DNA of 64,000 bases from Streptomyces sp. NBC_00224 (GTDB taxonomy: Bacteria; Actinomycetota; Actinomycetes; Streptomycetales; Streptomycetaceae): the NCBI RefSeq assembly GCF_041435195.1, contig NZ_CP108106.1, positions 3,100,001-3,164,000 on the forward strand, given 5' to 3'. The notes under the pieces were generated by a model. It saw only the letters and a list, made by a program, of their open reading frames with translations, did no database searches and was not told the origin of the DNA. Each line of letters opens with the position of its first letter. Within the stretch, counting starts at the first letter, position 1. Shown here one piece after another: positions 16,280 to 25,001 of this stretch. The translations under genes were made by a program, and so were the position numbers.

Positions 16280-17872
16280 TCACGCCAGACCGGTGAGCCG
16301 CAGGGCCAGCAGTGCCACGTCGTCCTCGCGGCTGCCGAACGCGCTCAGCAGCGTGTCGCACAGGGCGCCCGTGCCGCGCGCGGCGTTCGCGGCCGCGAGC
16401 TGGCGCAGCCGCTCCATGGAGAGCGCGAGGTCGGTGCCGCGCGTCTCGATGAGGCCGTCCGTCACCATCAACAGGACGTCGCCGGAGGCGAGTTGGTGGC
16501 GGTACGGGTCCGGGTGGTCGAGGCCGAGGCCGAGCAGCGGGCCGTGGACGTCGAGGTAGTCCGTCTCGCCCCCGCGGGGGACGACCAGCGGCGGTATGTG
16601 GCCCGCGTTGGCGATCCGGGCGCGGCCGACCAGCGGGTCGATGAGGGCGAGGCAGAGGGTGGCGGTGGCCTCCGGGTGGTAGAGCTGGAGCATCCGGTCG
16701 AGGCGGCGCACCAGGACGGCCGGGTCGCGCTCGTCCGTCGCGTACGCCCGTAGCGCGTGGCGCAGTTCGACCATGACGGTGGCCGCGTCGAGCGAGTGGC
16801 CGACGACGTCGCCGACCCCGACGAGGAGTCCGTCGGGGGTGGGCAGCGCGGTGTAGAAGTCGCCGCCGATCTCGGCGCGGGTGGAGGCGGGCACATAGCG
16901 CACGGCGACGTCGGCGCCGGGCAGCCGGGGCTGGTGCTGGGGCAGGAAGCTGCGCTGGAGGGTGAGCGCGATGTGCCGCTCCTCGGCGGCGCTGCGCAGC
17001 GACTCGGCGGCCAGCGCGGTGGCCTCGGCGAGGTGGGCGAGCAGGGCGCGGGTGTGCGGGTTCCCGGTGGCGTGGACGGGGGTGACCAGACAGACCGGCG
17101 GCTGGTCGGCGTGGCTGCGGGCCAGCATCAGCCGGGCGTCGCCGTCCTCCTCGCCGGTCGGCAGCACGCCGGAGGGCCACAGCGGCGCGGGTGCGATCCG
17201 CGACCGTACGCCGGTGCAGCCCGCCATGGCCCGCTGGAGCAGCGGGCCGACCGCGGCGGTGGTGGCGGGCGGCTCGCCCCGCGCCGGGCCGCCCGCGTGG
17301 AGCGTGCCGTCGGCGCCGAAGACGTAGACGGCGGCCCGGCAGCGGATCAGGGCGGTGACCGCGGCGGCGGCCGTGTCGGCGAGCTCCTGGGGGCAACTCG
17401 CCCCGTACAGCGCGGTGGTGGCGGTGGCCAGGCGGGCGAGGCGGCCCGCGCGGGCGTCGGCGTCGTGGCGGAAGCGGGCGCCGCGCAGGGCGGCCCGGAC
17501 GACGGCCTGGATCTCCTCGGGCTCGACGGGCACGGCGAGGTAGGCCTCGGCTCCCGCGTCCAGGCCCCGGGTGCGGTCGCGCGGGGAGGTGGCCGCGGCC
17601 GAGAAGTGCACCACGGGCATGGTGGCGATCTCGGGGTGCGCCTTGATGCGGCGGCACAGTTCGAAGCCGTCCATGTCGGGCAGGCCCACGTCGACCAGGG
17701 CCGCGTCGGGCAGGGCGCCGTTCCTGACCCGGGTGTCGAGCTCGACCAGGGCCGCGGCCGCGGTGGCCAGCGGCACCACCCGGTGGCCCGCGCGCCGCAG
17801 GACCGCGCCCATGGCGTAGCGGTTGGCGTCGATGTCGTCGACGACCAGCACGGTGGTGTGGGACGGGTTCAC
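16280..17872 (-). CDS. Receiver-PP2C (SpoIIE/RsbU-type) phosphatase response regulator
   Basis: A 530-aa output phosphatase. It has an N-terminal receiver domain (TTVLVVDDID, phosphosite Asp61 in ALVDVGLPDMDG), a GAF-like middle domain (~150-290) and a C-terminal SpoIIE-type PP2C domain. The metal-binding residues of that domain are visible in EIGGDFYT, VGVGDVVGHSLDAA, VTDGLIE and EDDVALL. Such proteins dephosphorylate anti-sigma-factor antagonists in the partner-switching control of stress sigma factors. Phosphorylation of Asp61 by an unlinked kinase would control it. GTG 17872 begins the receiver domain exactly. No anti-sigma factor lies nearby. Confidence 0.88.
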   Translation of the reverse strand: MNPSHTTVLVVDDIDANRYAMGAVLRRAGHRVVPLATAAAALVELDTRVRNGALPDAALVDVGLPDMDGFELCRRIKAHPEIATMPVVHFSAAATSPRDRTRGLDAGAEAYLAVPVEPEEIQAVVRAALRGARFRHDADARAGRLARLATATTALYGASCPQELADTAAAAVTALIRCRAAVYVFGADGTLHAGGPARGEPPATTAAVGPLLQRAMAGCTGVRSRIAPAPLWPSGVLPTGEEDGDARLMLARSHADQPPVCLVTPVHATGNPHTRALLAHLAEATALAAESLRSAAEERHIALTLQRSFLPQHQPRLPGADVAVRYVPASTRAEIGGDFYTALPTPDGLLVGVGDVVGHSLDAATVMVELRHALRAYATDERDPAVLVRRLDRMLQLYHPEATATLCLALIDPLVGRARIANAGHIPPLVVPRGGETDYLDVHGPLLGLGLDHPDPYRHQLASGDVLLMVTDGLIETRGTDLALSMERLRQLAAANAARGTGALCDTLLSAFGSREDDVALLALRLTGLA

Positions 17873-17975
17873 GGCGCATCCCCCGTGGGGCCGTCGGGCC
17901 CCGGTGGGCGTGGTACGGATCGGGCGGCGGGTACGTCCACACCGTAGCGCGCGGGCCGCCCGCACAGGCCCCGGG

Positions 17976-20024
17976 TCAACTTCCCTGTGCGAAATCACCC
18001 TTGAGGGCATAGCTGAGCCCCTGGTCGAGCCCGGCGCGCGCCCCCCGGCGGAAGGCGCTGTCGTACGCCTGGTCCCCGAGAGTGGCCCTGGCCCGGCGCT
18101 CGCACTCCTCGCGCACGGCGGCCAGTCTGGGCGCGCCCATCTGGGCCTTGCCGACGGTACGCCAGTACTCCTGCCCGATGCCGAGGACCAGGGCGCCCTC
18201 CTCGCCGTCGCCCCGGGCGGCGAGCGCGCCGGCGAGCAGGTCGAGGCCGATGGCGATGCCGAAGCTGTCGTGGAGCAGTTGTTTGCCGGCCAGCATGGCG
18301 CGGACGTGCTCGGCGGCCTCGGTGGCGCGGCCGAGCGCCAGCGCGGTGACGGCGAGCATGTAGTCGGCGTACGCCCGCATCCAGCGCTCCCCCCGGCTCG
18401 CGCACTGGTCGCGCAGCCAGGTCGCCTCGGCGGCGGCCTCGCGGTAGCGGCCCAGGTTGTTGAGGGCGTAGACGCGGGCGAGCACACACAGGGCGAGGCC
18501 GGGCGAGAAGTCCTCGTCGGCCGCGTCGATGGCCGGGGTGCACACGTCGAGGGCGCCCTCGGCGTCGCCCGGCATCAGGATGGCGCCGCCCAGCAAGTAG
18601 GCGGCGCGCAGCCGCGATTCGGGGTCGGCGGCGGTCGTGGAACACCGGCGGGCGTGGTGCAGCGCGGTCGCGTTGTCGCCCTGGAGGAAGGCGGTCATGC
18701 CGAGCGCCCACTCGGCGCGGTCGCGGCGCGGGCCGGGCTCCGGGTCGAGGGCGAGGGCGCGCTCCAGGAAGCCGCGGCCCTCGCGCAGGTGCCCGCAGCA
18801 GAACCAGAAGAACCAGAGCGAGGAGGCCATGTCGAGCGCGGCGCCGGGGTCGGTGGCCAGGAGGTGATCGAGGGCGGTGCGCAGATCGGCGTGCCCGGCG
18901 GCCAGCCGCTCGTACCACTCGACCTGGTCGGGGCCCAGCCAGTCGGCCTCGGCGGCGCGGGCCAGGCGGCGGCAGCGCTCGGCGTGGCGCCGGGCCACGG
19001 CCGCCTCCTCGCCGAGCTCGCCGAGCCACTGGCGGCCGTACTCGCGGATGGTGTCGAGCATCCGGTAACCGGCCCGGCCGCAGTGCGTCTTGGCCCGTAC
19101 GACGGACTTGGCGACCAGGCCCGCGAGCGCGGGTCCGACGGCTTCGGGGGCGAGCGGGCCGCCCGCGGCGACGTCCTGGGCGGCTTCGAGGTCGAAGCCC
19201 CCGGCGAACACCGAGAGCCGGGCCCACAGCAGCCGCTCCAGCGGGGCGCACAGCTCGTGGCTCCAGCCGATGGTGGTGCGCATGGTCTGGTGGCGGGGCA
19301 GCCGGGCGGACCGGGGGTCGGAGAGGACCTCGAAGCGCGAGTCGAGGCGTTCGGCGAGCTGCTCGACGCTCCACAACCGCAGCCGGGCGCCCGCGAGTTC
19401 TATGGCGAGCGGGATGCCGTCGAGTCTGCGGCAGACGGCCGCGGCGGCCTCGGCGCGGGCCGGGGTCTCGAAGGACTTCAGCGACAGGTGCGGGACGGCG
19501 TCGACGGCACGCTGTTTGAAGAGGGTGAGCGCGGCGCCCTCGGGCGGCAGCGGGGCGAGGGAGAAGACACGTTCCTCCGGGCGGCCCAGGGACTGCCGGC
19601 TGGTGGCCAGGACGGTGAGCCCCGGCGAGGTCTGCAGCAGCTCCCCGATGAGGTGGCCGCAGGCGGAGACCAGGTGCTCGCAGGTGTCCAGGACCAGGAG
19701 CAGCTGTTTGTCGGCGAGCCAGCCGCACAGCGCCTCGGCGGCGGTGCGGGTGGTCTGGTCGGTGACGCCCAGGTGGTCGGCGACGGTGGCGGCGAGCAGT
19801 TCGGGGTCGTACAGGGGGGACAGCTCGACCCACCACACCCCGTCGGGACAGAAGGCGCGGCGCTCGCGTGCGGCGCGCAGGGCGAGCCGGGACTTGCCCA
19901 CGCCGCCCGGGCCGGTGACCGTGACGAGCCGGTGGCCCCGCAACAGGCCGTCCAGGGTGGCCAGTTCCACCGATCGGCCGACGAAGCTCGTGGTCTCCGC
20001 TGGAAGATTCCCCAACACGGGCAC
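17976..20024 (-). CDS. STAND (NB-ARC)-type ATPase regulator with TPR region
   Basis: About 682 aa. It opens with LGNLPAETTSFVGR, the conserved start of AfsR/LuxR-type ATPase modules, then a Walker A (VTGPGGVGKSRLA) and Walker B (LLLVLDTCEHL), a winged-helix-like segment (LSVFAGGFDLEAA), and TPR-like repeats from about residue 400. It has neither an N-terminal BTAD/SARP domain nor a C-terminal LuxR HTH, so it has no obvious DNA-binding domain. It may be a signalling ATPase acting through a partner. I start it at GTG 20024 because a perfect 28-bp palindrome (20027-20054) lies directly upstream. TTG 20072 would put that operator inside the coding sequence. GTG 20018 is also possible. Confidence 0.8.
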   Translation of the reverse strand: MPVLGNLPAETTSFVGRSVELATLDGLLRGHRLVTVTGPGGVGKSRLALRAARERRAFCPDGVWWVELSPLYDPELLAATVADHLGVTDQTTRTAAEALCGWLADKQLLLVLDTCEHLVSACGHLIGELLQTSPGLTVLATSRQSLGRPEERVFSLAPLPPEGAALTLFKQRAVDAVPHLSLKSFETPARAEAAAAVCRRLDGIPLAIELAGARLRLWSVEQLAERLDSRFEVLSDPRSARLPRHQTMRTTIGWSHELCAPLERLLWARLSVFAGGFDLEAAQDVAAGGPLAPEAVGPALAGLVAKSVVRAKTHCGRAGYRMLDTIREYGRQWLGELGEEAAVARRHAERCRRLARAAEADWLGPDQVEWYERLAAGHADLRTALDHLLATDPGAALDMASSLWFFWFCCGHLREGRGFLERALALDPEPGPRRDRAEWALGMTAFLQGDNATALHHARRCSTTAADPESRLRAAYLLGGAILMPGDAEGALDVCTPAIDAADEDFSPGLALCVLARVYALNNLGRYREAAAEATWLRDQCASRGERWMRAYADYMLAVTALALGRATEAAEHVRAMLAGKQLLHDSFGIAIGLDLLAGALAARGDGEEGALVLGIGQEYWRTVGKAQMGAPRLAAVREECERRARATLGDQAYDSAFRRGARAGLDQGLSYALKGDFAQGS

Positions 20025-20026
20025 AG

Positions 20027-20054
20027 TCTGGACCAGAAAACGGCCTGGTCCAGA
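20027..20054. promoter_or_regulatory. Perfect operator-like inverted repeat
   Basis: TCTGGACCAG, an 8-nt spacer and CTGGTCCAGA: 10-bp perfect arms one helical turn apart, directly upstream of GTG 20024 of the STAND regulator. It is a likely binding site for a dimeric regulator. Confidence 0.6.
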
Positions 20055-20063
20055 CACGATCAC

Positions 20064-20083
20064 ACTGTTCAACCAGAAACAGT
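20064..20083. promoter_or_regulatory. Second inverted repeat beside the operator
   Basis: ACTGTT-caaccaga-AACAGT: 6-bp perfect arms with the same 8-nt spacer as the neighbouring 28-bp palindrome. It is probably part of the same control region. Confidence 0.4.
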
Positions 20084-20157
20084 CACAAAGAAGCCATGAG
20101 CGGTCAGATCAACGCCTTTTATGCGCGTACGGAGAACACCGATGAAACGCCGACCGC

Positions 20158-21183
20158 TCACTCTCGTACGCGCGCGGTGGATCCCCGCACCACCAGCTCC
20201 GGCTGGAACACGAACTCCGTGCGCTGCACCGGGTTCCCCCGGATCTCTTCGAGCAGCGCGCCCACCGCGGCCGCCGCCATCGCCCGCACGGGCTGGCGGA
20301 CGGTGGTGAGCGGCGGGTCGGTGAACGCGATCAGCCGCGAGTCGTCGAAGCCCACCACCGACACCTCGGCGGGCACCGCGAGCCCGCGCTCGCGCGCCGC
20401 GCGGACCGCCCCGAGCGCCATCATGTCGCTGGCGCACACCACGCCCGTACAGCCCTGGTCGAGCAGCGCGCCCGCCGCCACCTGGCCGCCCTCGACGCTG
20501 AAGAGGGTGTGCCCGATGTACGCGGCGGCCTCCTCGGCGCGCAGCCCGAACCGCTCCCCCAGCGCGGCCGCGAACCCCTCGGCCTTGCGCCGCGAGGGCA
20601 CATATCTGAGCGGCCCGGCCGCGAGGCCGATCCGGGTGTGGCCGAGGTCCGCGAGATGGCCCACCGCCATCGCCATCGCCGCATGGTCGTCGGGCGAGAC
20701 GAAGGGCGCGCGGATGCGCTCGTTGTACCCGTTGACCAGCACGAACGGCACCCGGCGCTCGGTCAGCGCCAGATAGCGGGCGGGGTCGGCGGCGGTGTCG
20801 GCGTGCAGCCCCGACAGGAACACGATGCCGTTGACCCCGCGCTCCTCCAGCTGCTCGACCAGCTCGTCCTCGGTCGCCCCGCCGGGCAGCTGGGTGCAGA
20901 GCACCGGGGTGTACCCGTGCCCGGCGAGCACCTGCTCCACGGCCTGGGCGAAGGCGGGGAAGATGGGGTTGGTGAGCTCCGGGGTGACCAGGCCGACGAG
21001 TCCGGCGCTGCGGTGGCGCAACTGGGCGGGCCGCTCCCAGCCGAGGACGTCCAGGGCCGCGAGCACCCGCTGCCGGGTGGCGTCGGCGACGCCCGGACGC
21101 CCGTTGAGCACCCGGCTGACGGTGGCCTCGCTGACGGCCGCCTGGGCGGCGATGTCGGCGAGGCGCGGCCCGGCGTCGGTCAC
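20158..21183 (-). CDS. LacI-family repressor, MalR paralogue
   Basis: A 341-aa LacI/GalR regulator. The N-terminal HTH and hinge read RLADIAAQAAVSEATVSRVL then NGRPGVADATRQRVLAALDV. The C-terminal sugar-binding domain ends FVFQPELVVRGST. It is clearly paralogous to the malR product at 28253-29275 over the whole length. Start GTG 21183 overlaps the stop of the upstream alpha-glucosidase gene as GTGA (4 bp), so translation is coupled. Position predicts control of alpha-glucosidase or maltodextrin genes, with an inducer that may differ from that of MalR. Confidence 0.88.
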   Translation of the reverse strand: MTDAGPRLADIAAQAAVSEATVSRVLNGRPGVADATRQRVLAALDVLGWERPAQLRHRSAGLVGLVTPELTNPIFPAFAQAVEQVLAGHGYTPVLCTQLPGGATEDELVEQLEERGVNGIVFLSGLHADTAADPARYLALTERRVPFVLVNGYNERIRAPFVSPDDHAAMAMAVGHLADLGHTRIGLAAGPLRYVPSRRKAEGFAAALGERFGLRAEEAAAYIGHTLFSVEGGQVAAGALLDQGCTGVVCASDMMALGAVRAARERGLAVPAEVSVVGFDDSRLIAFTDPPLTTVRQPVRAMAAAAVGALLEEIRGNPVQRTEFVFQPELVVRGSTARVRE

Positions 21184-22841
21184 ACCGCCCACCACACGGT
21201 GGTGTCGGCTTCGAGCACGAACTCGCCGCTGTCGAGGGCGACTTCACCACTGACGCTGGAGAGGACGGGCTTGCCGGGCGCGGGCATGCGCACGGCCTCC
21301 CCGGTGAGGTTGACCGTACAGACGAACCCCTCGCGGGCGAAGGCGAGGACGCCTTCGGGCGCGTCCAGCCAGCGGACCGCGTCGCCCGGGCCGAGGCCGG
21401 GGTGCTCGCGGCGGGCGGCGAGGGCGGCGCGGTAGAGCTCCAGGGTGGAGTCCGGGTCGCCGGTCTGCGCCTCGACGGAGAGCGCCCCCCACGACGCGGG
21501 CTGGGGCAGCCAGCTGCCGCCGCTGCCGAAGCCGTACGAGGGGCCTACGGCGGTCCACGGGATGGGCACCCGGCAGCCGTCGCGGAACCCGTCCTGGCCC
21601 TCGGCGCGGAAGAACGACGGGTCCTGACGCACCTCATCGGGCAGATCGGTGACGTCCGGGAGGCCGAGCTCCTCGCCCTGGTAGATGTACGCGGACCCGG
21701 GCAGCGCCAGCATCAGCAGCGTCGCGGCGCGCGCCCGCCGCAGCCCGAGCTCGCGGTCGCCCGGGGTGCGCAGCTGGGTGCCGAGGCCGGGCGGGTTGGC
21801 GAAGCGGGTGGCGTGCCGGGTCACGTCGTGGTTGGAGAGCACCCAGGTCGCGGGCGCGCCGACCGGGCGCATGGCGGCGAGCGAGACGTCGATGACGTCA
21901 CGGAGCTCGCTGGCGTCCCAAGGGGCGCCCAGATACTGGAAGTTGAAGGCTTGATGCAGCTCGTCGGGGCGTACGTAATGGGCCGTGCGCTCCACGGTGG
22001 GCGTCCACGCCTCGGCGACGGCGATGCGCTCGCCGGGGTACTCGTCGAGGATGAGGCGCCAGGAGCGGTAGATCTCGTGGACACCGTCCTGGTCGAAGAA
22101 CGGCATGACATCGTTGCCCAGCAGCTTGAGCTGGTCGCTGCCGCCGATGTCCGGCAGCCCGGCGGCCTTCACGAGCCCGTGGGCGACGTCGACGCGGAAC
22201 CCGTCGACGCCCATGTCCAGCCAGAACCGCAGGATCGAGCGGAACTCGTCGGCGACGGCCGGGTTCTCCCAGTTGAAGTCGGGCTGCTCCGGGGCGAACA
22301 GATGCAGATACCACTCGCCGTCGGCGGTACGGGTCCAGGCGGGCCCGCCGAAGATGGACTCCCAGTCGTTGGGCGGCAGTTCGCCGTCGTCGCCGCGCCC
22401 CGGCCGGAAGTGGTACCGGCTCCGCAGCGGCGAGTCCGGGCCCTCGCGCAGGGCGCGCTTGAACCACTCGTGCTGGTCGGAGGAGTGGTTGGGGACGAGG
22501 TCGACGATGATGCGAAGCCCGAGGTCGTGGGCGTCCCTGATCAGGGCGTCGGCGTCGTGCAGGGTGCCGAACATCGGGTCGATGGCGCGGTAGTCGGCGA
22601 CGTCGTAGCCGGCGTCGGCCTGCGGGGAGGCGTAGAAGGGGGAGAGCCAGACGGCGTCGACGCCGAGGTCGCGGAGGTACGGGAGCTTGTGGCGTACGCC
22701 GTCGAGGTCCCCCATCCCGTCGCCGTTGGCATCGGCGAAGCTGCGCGGATAGACCTGGTAGATCACGGCGTCCTGCCACCAGTTGGTACGCGGCCCGGCG
22801 TGGCCGGGGGTGGTGGCGGGGGCGGTGAGGTGCGGGGTCAT
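21180..22841 (-). CDS. aglA: Alpha-glucosidase (GH13), maltose operon
   Basis: A 553-aa cytoplasmic GH13 enzyme with no signal peptide. It opens WWQDAVIYQVYPRSFADANG, the oligo-alpha-glucosidase pattern. The catalytic nucleophile Asp is in GFRVDVAHG, the acid/base Glu in AVAEAWTP and the stabilising Asp in VLSNHDVTR. It would hydrolyse imported maltose and maltodextrins to glucose. It lies downstream of malG, separated by about 280 nt of repeats, and is coupled to the lacI gene after it. AGGGA before ATG 22841 is the ribosome site. A close paralogue lies at 26596-28227. Confidence 0.88.
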   Translation of the reverse strand: MTPHLTAPATTPGHAGPRTNWWQDAVIYQVYPRSFADANGDGMGDLDGVRHKLPYLRDLGVDAVWLSPFYASPQADAGYDVADYRAIDPMFGTLHDADALIRDAHDLGLRIIVDLVPNHSSDQHEWFKRALREGPDSPLRSRYHFRPGRGDDGELPPNDWESIFGGPAWTRTADGEWYLHLFAPEQPDFNWENPAVADEFRSILRFWLDMGVDGFRVDVAHGLVKAAGLPDIGGSDQLKLLGNDVMPFFDQDGVHEIYRSWRLILDEYPGERIAVAEAWTPTVERTAHYVRPDELHQAFNFQYLGAPWDASELRDVIDVSLAAMRPVGAPATWVLSNHDVTRHATRFANPPGLGTQLRTPGDRELGLRRARAATLLMLALPGSAYIYQGEELGLPDVTDLPDEVRQDPSFFRAEGQDGFRDGCRVPIPWTAVGPSYGFGSGGSWLPQPASWGALSVEAQTGDPDSTLELYRAALAARREHPGLGPGDAVRWLDAPEGVLAFAREGFVCTVNLTGEAVRMPAPGKPVLSSVSGEVALDSGEFVLEADTTVWWAV

Positions 22842-22928
22842 TTTGTCCCTGGGTCGGTGTGGGTGGTGGGTGTCGTGTACGGGTGGGCGGCGCCTGCGGG
22901 GGTGGGTGGGGGCTGAGGCGGCTCTCCC

Positions 22929-22942
22929 GGGGCTACGCCCCC
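22929..22942. repeat. Short GGGGC-tac-GCCCC hairpin repeat
   Basis: Same short hairpin element as at 10679 and 63696, adjacent to palindromic repeat copy D. Confidence 0.55.
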
Positions 22943-22949
22943 GGACCCC

Positions 22950-23101
22950 GTTCGTCTGCGGGTCGCCTGTGGCTGGTCGCGCAGTTCCCCGCGCCCCTCA
23001 GGGGGTTGGGGTCACCGGGGTTGCCACAGGATCGCCCCGCAGGGGCGCTCTCAGGGGCGCGGGGAACTGCGCGACCAGCCCCCACCGGCCCGCAGACAAA
23101 C
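22950..23101. repeat. Intergenic palindromic repeat, copy D (two arms) between malG and aglA
   Basis: Forward arm 22950-22998 and inverted arm 23052-23101, each about 49 nt and nearly identical as reverse complements, with a ~53-nt centre containing its own small hairpin. It begins 21 nt after the malG stop and lies inside the apparent mal operon. RNA from this stretch could form a very stable stem. Confidence 0.9.
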
Positions 23102-23121
23102 CCCGGGCAAAAAGGGCGGCG

Positions 23122-23958
23122 TCACCCCTTCGTCGCCCCCGCCGTCATTCCCGCGACCAAGTGCTTCTGCGCGAACAGGAAGAACACCGCCGCCGGCACC
23201 GCGATCAGCACGGACGCCGCCGTCATCGGCCCCCAGTTCGCCGTGTACTGCGTCACGAACGTCTGCAGCCCGCCCGCCAGCGTCAGGTTCTCGTCGCCCA
23301 CCATGAACGCCGACGAGTACGCGACCTCGCCCCACGCCGTGATGAAGGAGTAGAACGCCGTCACCGCGAGGCCCGGCTTCGCCAGCGGCAGGATCAGGCG
23401 CCAGAACGTGCCGAACGGGTTCAGCCCGTCCACCCGTCCCGACTCGTCGATCTCCACCGGGATCCCGTCGAAGAAGCCCTTCATCATCCAGGCGCAGAAC
23501 GGGACGGCGATCGTCAGATACGTGATGATCAGGCCCACCGGCTGGTTCAGCAGCCCCAGTTGGCCCATCAGGTTGTACAGCGGGACGATCAGGATCGCCA
23601 TGGGGAACATCTGGGTGATCAGCAGCGTCCACATCAGCGGGCGCATGCCGGGGAACTTGAAGCGGCTCACCGCGTAGCCCGTGGTCGCGGAGATGAACAC
23701 GCCGAGCAGCGTCGTCACCCCGGCGATCAGCGCCGAGTTCCCGAACCAGGTGAAGAAGCTCGTCTTGTCCACCAGGTAGCGGTAGTTGTCGAGCGTCGTG
23801 TCCTTGAAGAAGTCCGTGGTGATCGCGTACTTCGCCGGCTTCAGCGACGTCAGCAGCACCCACAGGACGGGGAAGACGGCGATCACCGACGCCCCGATGA
23901 GTGTGGCGTGCAGGCCGACCGAGGCCAACGGCGACCGCTTACCGCGTTGCGACGACAT
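23122..23958 (-). CDS. malG: Maltose/maltodextrin ABC transporter permease MalG
   Basis: A 278-aa integral membrane protein of the MalFG type with about six transmembrane helices. The cytoplasmic EAA loop that docks the ATPase is recognisable at EIDESGRVDGLNPFGTFWRL. It forms the channel with MalF. No ATPase gene is present in the locus, in line with Streptomyces, where the shared MsiK ATPase serves sugar importers. ATG 23958 starts 2 nt after the malF stop; GTG codons just upstream are alternatives. GGAGAGG lies upstream. Confidence 0.92.
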   Translation of the reverse strand: MSSQRGKRSPLASVGLHATLIGASVIAVFPVLWVLLTSLKPAKYAITTDFFKDTTLDNYRYLVDKTSFFTWFGNSALIAGVTTLLGVFISATTGYAVSRFKFPGMRPLMWTLLITQMFPMAILIVPLYNLMGQLGLLNQPVGLIITYLTIAVPFCAWMMKGFFDGIPVEIDESGRVDGLNPFGTFWRLILPLAKPGLAVTAFYSFITAWGEVAYSSAFMVGDENLTLAGGLQTFVTQYTANWGPMTAASVLIAVPAAVFFLFAQKHLVAGMTAGATKG

Positions 23959-23960
23959 CG

Positions 23961-24968
23961 TCACCACACCTCTCCCTGCTTGCGAAGCGACCGCCGGTAC
24001 ACAAGCGCGAAGATCATCAGTACCGCCAGGATCAGTACGCCCCACGTCGCCGACCCCGCGAAGTCCCGCGGGCTCTCCACGAAGGCCTGCCGGAACGCCT
24101 GGGTCACCAGGATCTCCGTCGAGTCGCCCGGACCGCCCCGCGTGAGCAGGAAGATCACCGGGAACATGTTGAACGTCCAGATCGTGGAGAGCAGGATCAC
24201 CGTCGACGAAACGGACCGCAGGCCCGGGATCGTGATGTAGACGAAGCGCTTCCAGGGGCCGGCCCCGTCCATCTCCGCCGCCTCGTACAGCTCGCCCGGG
24301 ATCGACTGCAGGCCGCCCAGGATCGCCACCATCATGAACGGCACGCCGAGCCAGACGTTGACCGCGATGACCGAGAACTTCGCCCAGGTCGGGTCGTCCA
24401 GCCACGGCACCGCCGAGATGCCGCCGCCGTCCAGGACCTTGTTCAGGAGGCCGTTGTCACGGTTGAAGAGGAAGCGCCAGGCGAACACCGAGACGAAGCC
24501 CGGCACCGCCCACGGCAGGATCAGCATCATCCGGTACGCCGCCCGGCCGCGGAACTCCCGGTTGAGCATGTTCGCCAGCACCAGGCCGAGCAGGAACGTG
24601 GAGGCGACACAGCACACCGTCCACACCACGGTCCACCACAGCCGCTGCATGAACACGGGGTCGTTCAGCACGTCGACGTAGTTGTCCAACCCGACGAACT
24701 TGTACGTCGCGTCGATGTGGTTGGCGCCGATCGTGCGGCCGACGTTGCGTTCGTTGGCGTCGGTCAGCGACAAGTAGATGCCGCGGCCGAGGGGCCATCC
24801 GATGATCACGCCGAGGACGATCACCACGGGGGCGACCATCGTCCAGGCGTACCAGTGCGTCGAGAGCGCCCGCCGGAGCCGGCCGGGGCGCTCGCCGGTC
24901 GCGCGGCCCCGGCCGCGGGCGCCCTCGCCCGCGGCCTTCGCCGTCGACTGGCCGGTGTGGACAGTCAT
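23961..24968 (-). CDS. malF: Maltose/maltodextrin ABC transporter permease MalF
   Basis: A 335-aa permease. A cytoplasmic basic N-terminus (about 35 aa) is followed by about six transmembrane helices, starting near WYAWTMVAPVVIVLGVIIGW. The EAA loop is ELYEAAEMDGAGPWKRF. It pairs with MalG. The gene lies between malE (33 nt upstream) and malG (2-nt gap), in the order substrate-binding protein, then the two permeases. Confidence 0.92.
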   Translation of the reverse strand: MTVHTGQSTAKAAGEGARGRGRATGERPGRLRRALSTHWYAWTMVAPVVIVLGVIIGWPLGRGIYLSLTDANERNVGRTIGANHIDATYKFVGLDNYVDVLNDPVFMQRLWWTVVWTVCCVASTFLLGLVLANMLNREFRGRAAYRMMLILPWAVPGFVSVFAWRFLFNRDNGLLNKVLDGGGISAVPWLDDPTWAKFSVIAVNVWLGVPFMMVAILGGLQSIPGELYEAAEMDGAGPWKRFVYITIPGLRSVSSTVILLSTIWTFNMFPVIFLLTRGGPGDSTEILVTQAFRQAFVESPRDFAGSATWGVLILAVLMIFALVYRRSLRKQGEVW

Positions 24969-25001
24969 GTCAGTCAGTACCCGTCTCCCGCTGCCCGTCC
25001 G

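Noticed and set aside
20025..20072. Extending the STAND regulator to TTG 20072
   Set aside because: It would place a perfect operator-like palindrome in the coding sequence, and no ribosome site precedes it.
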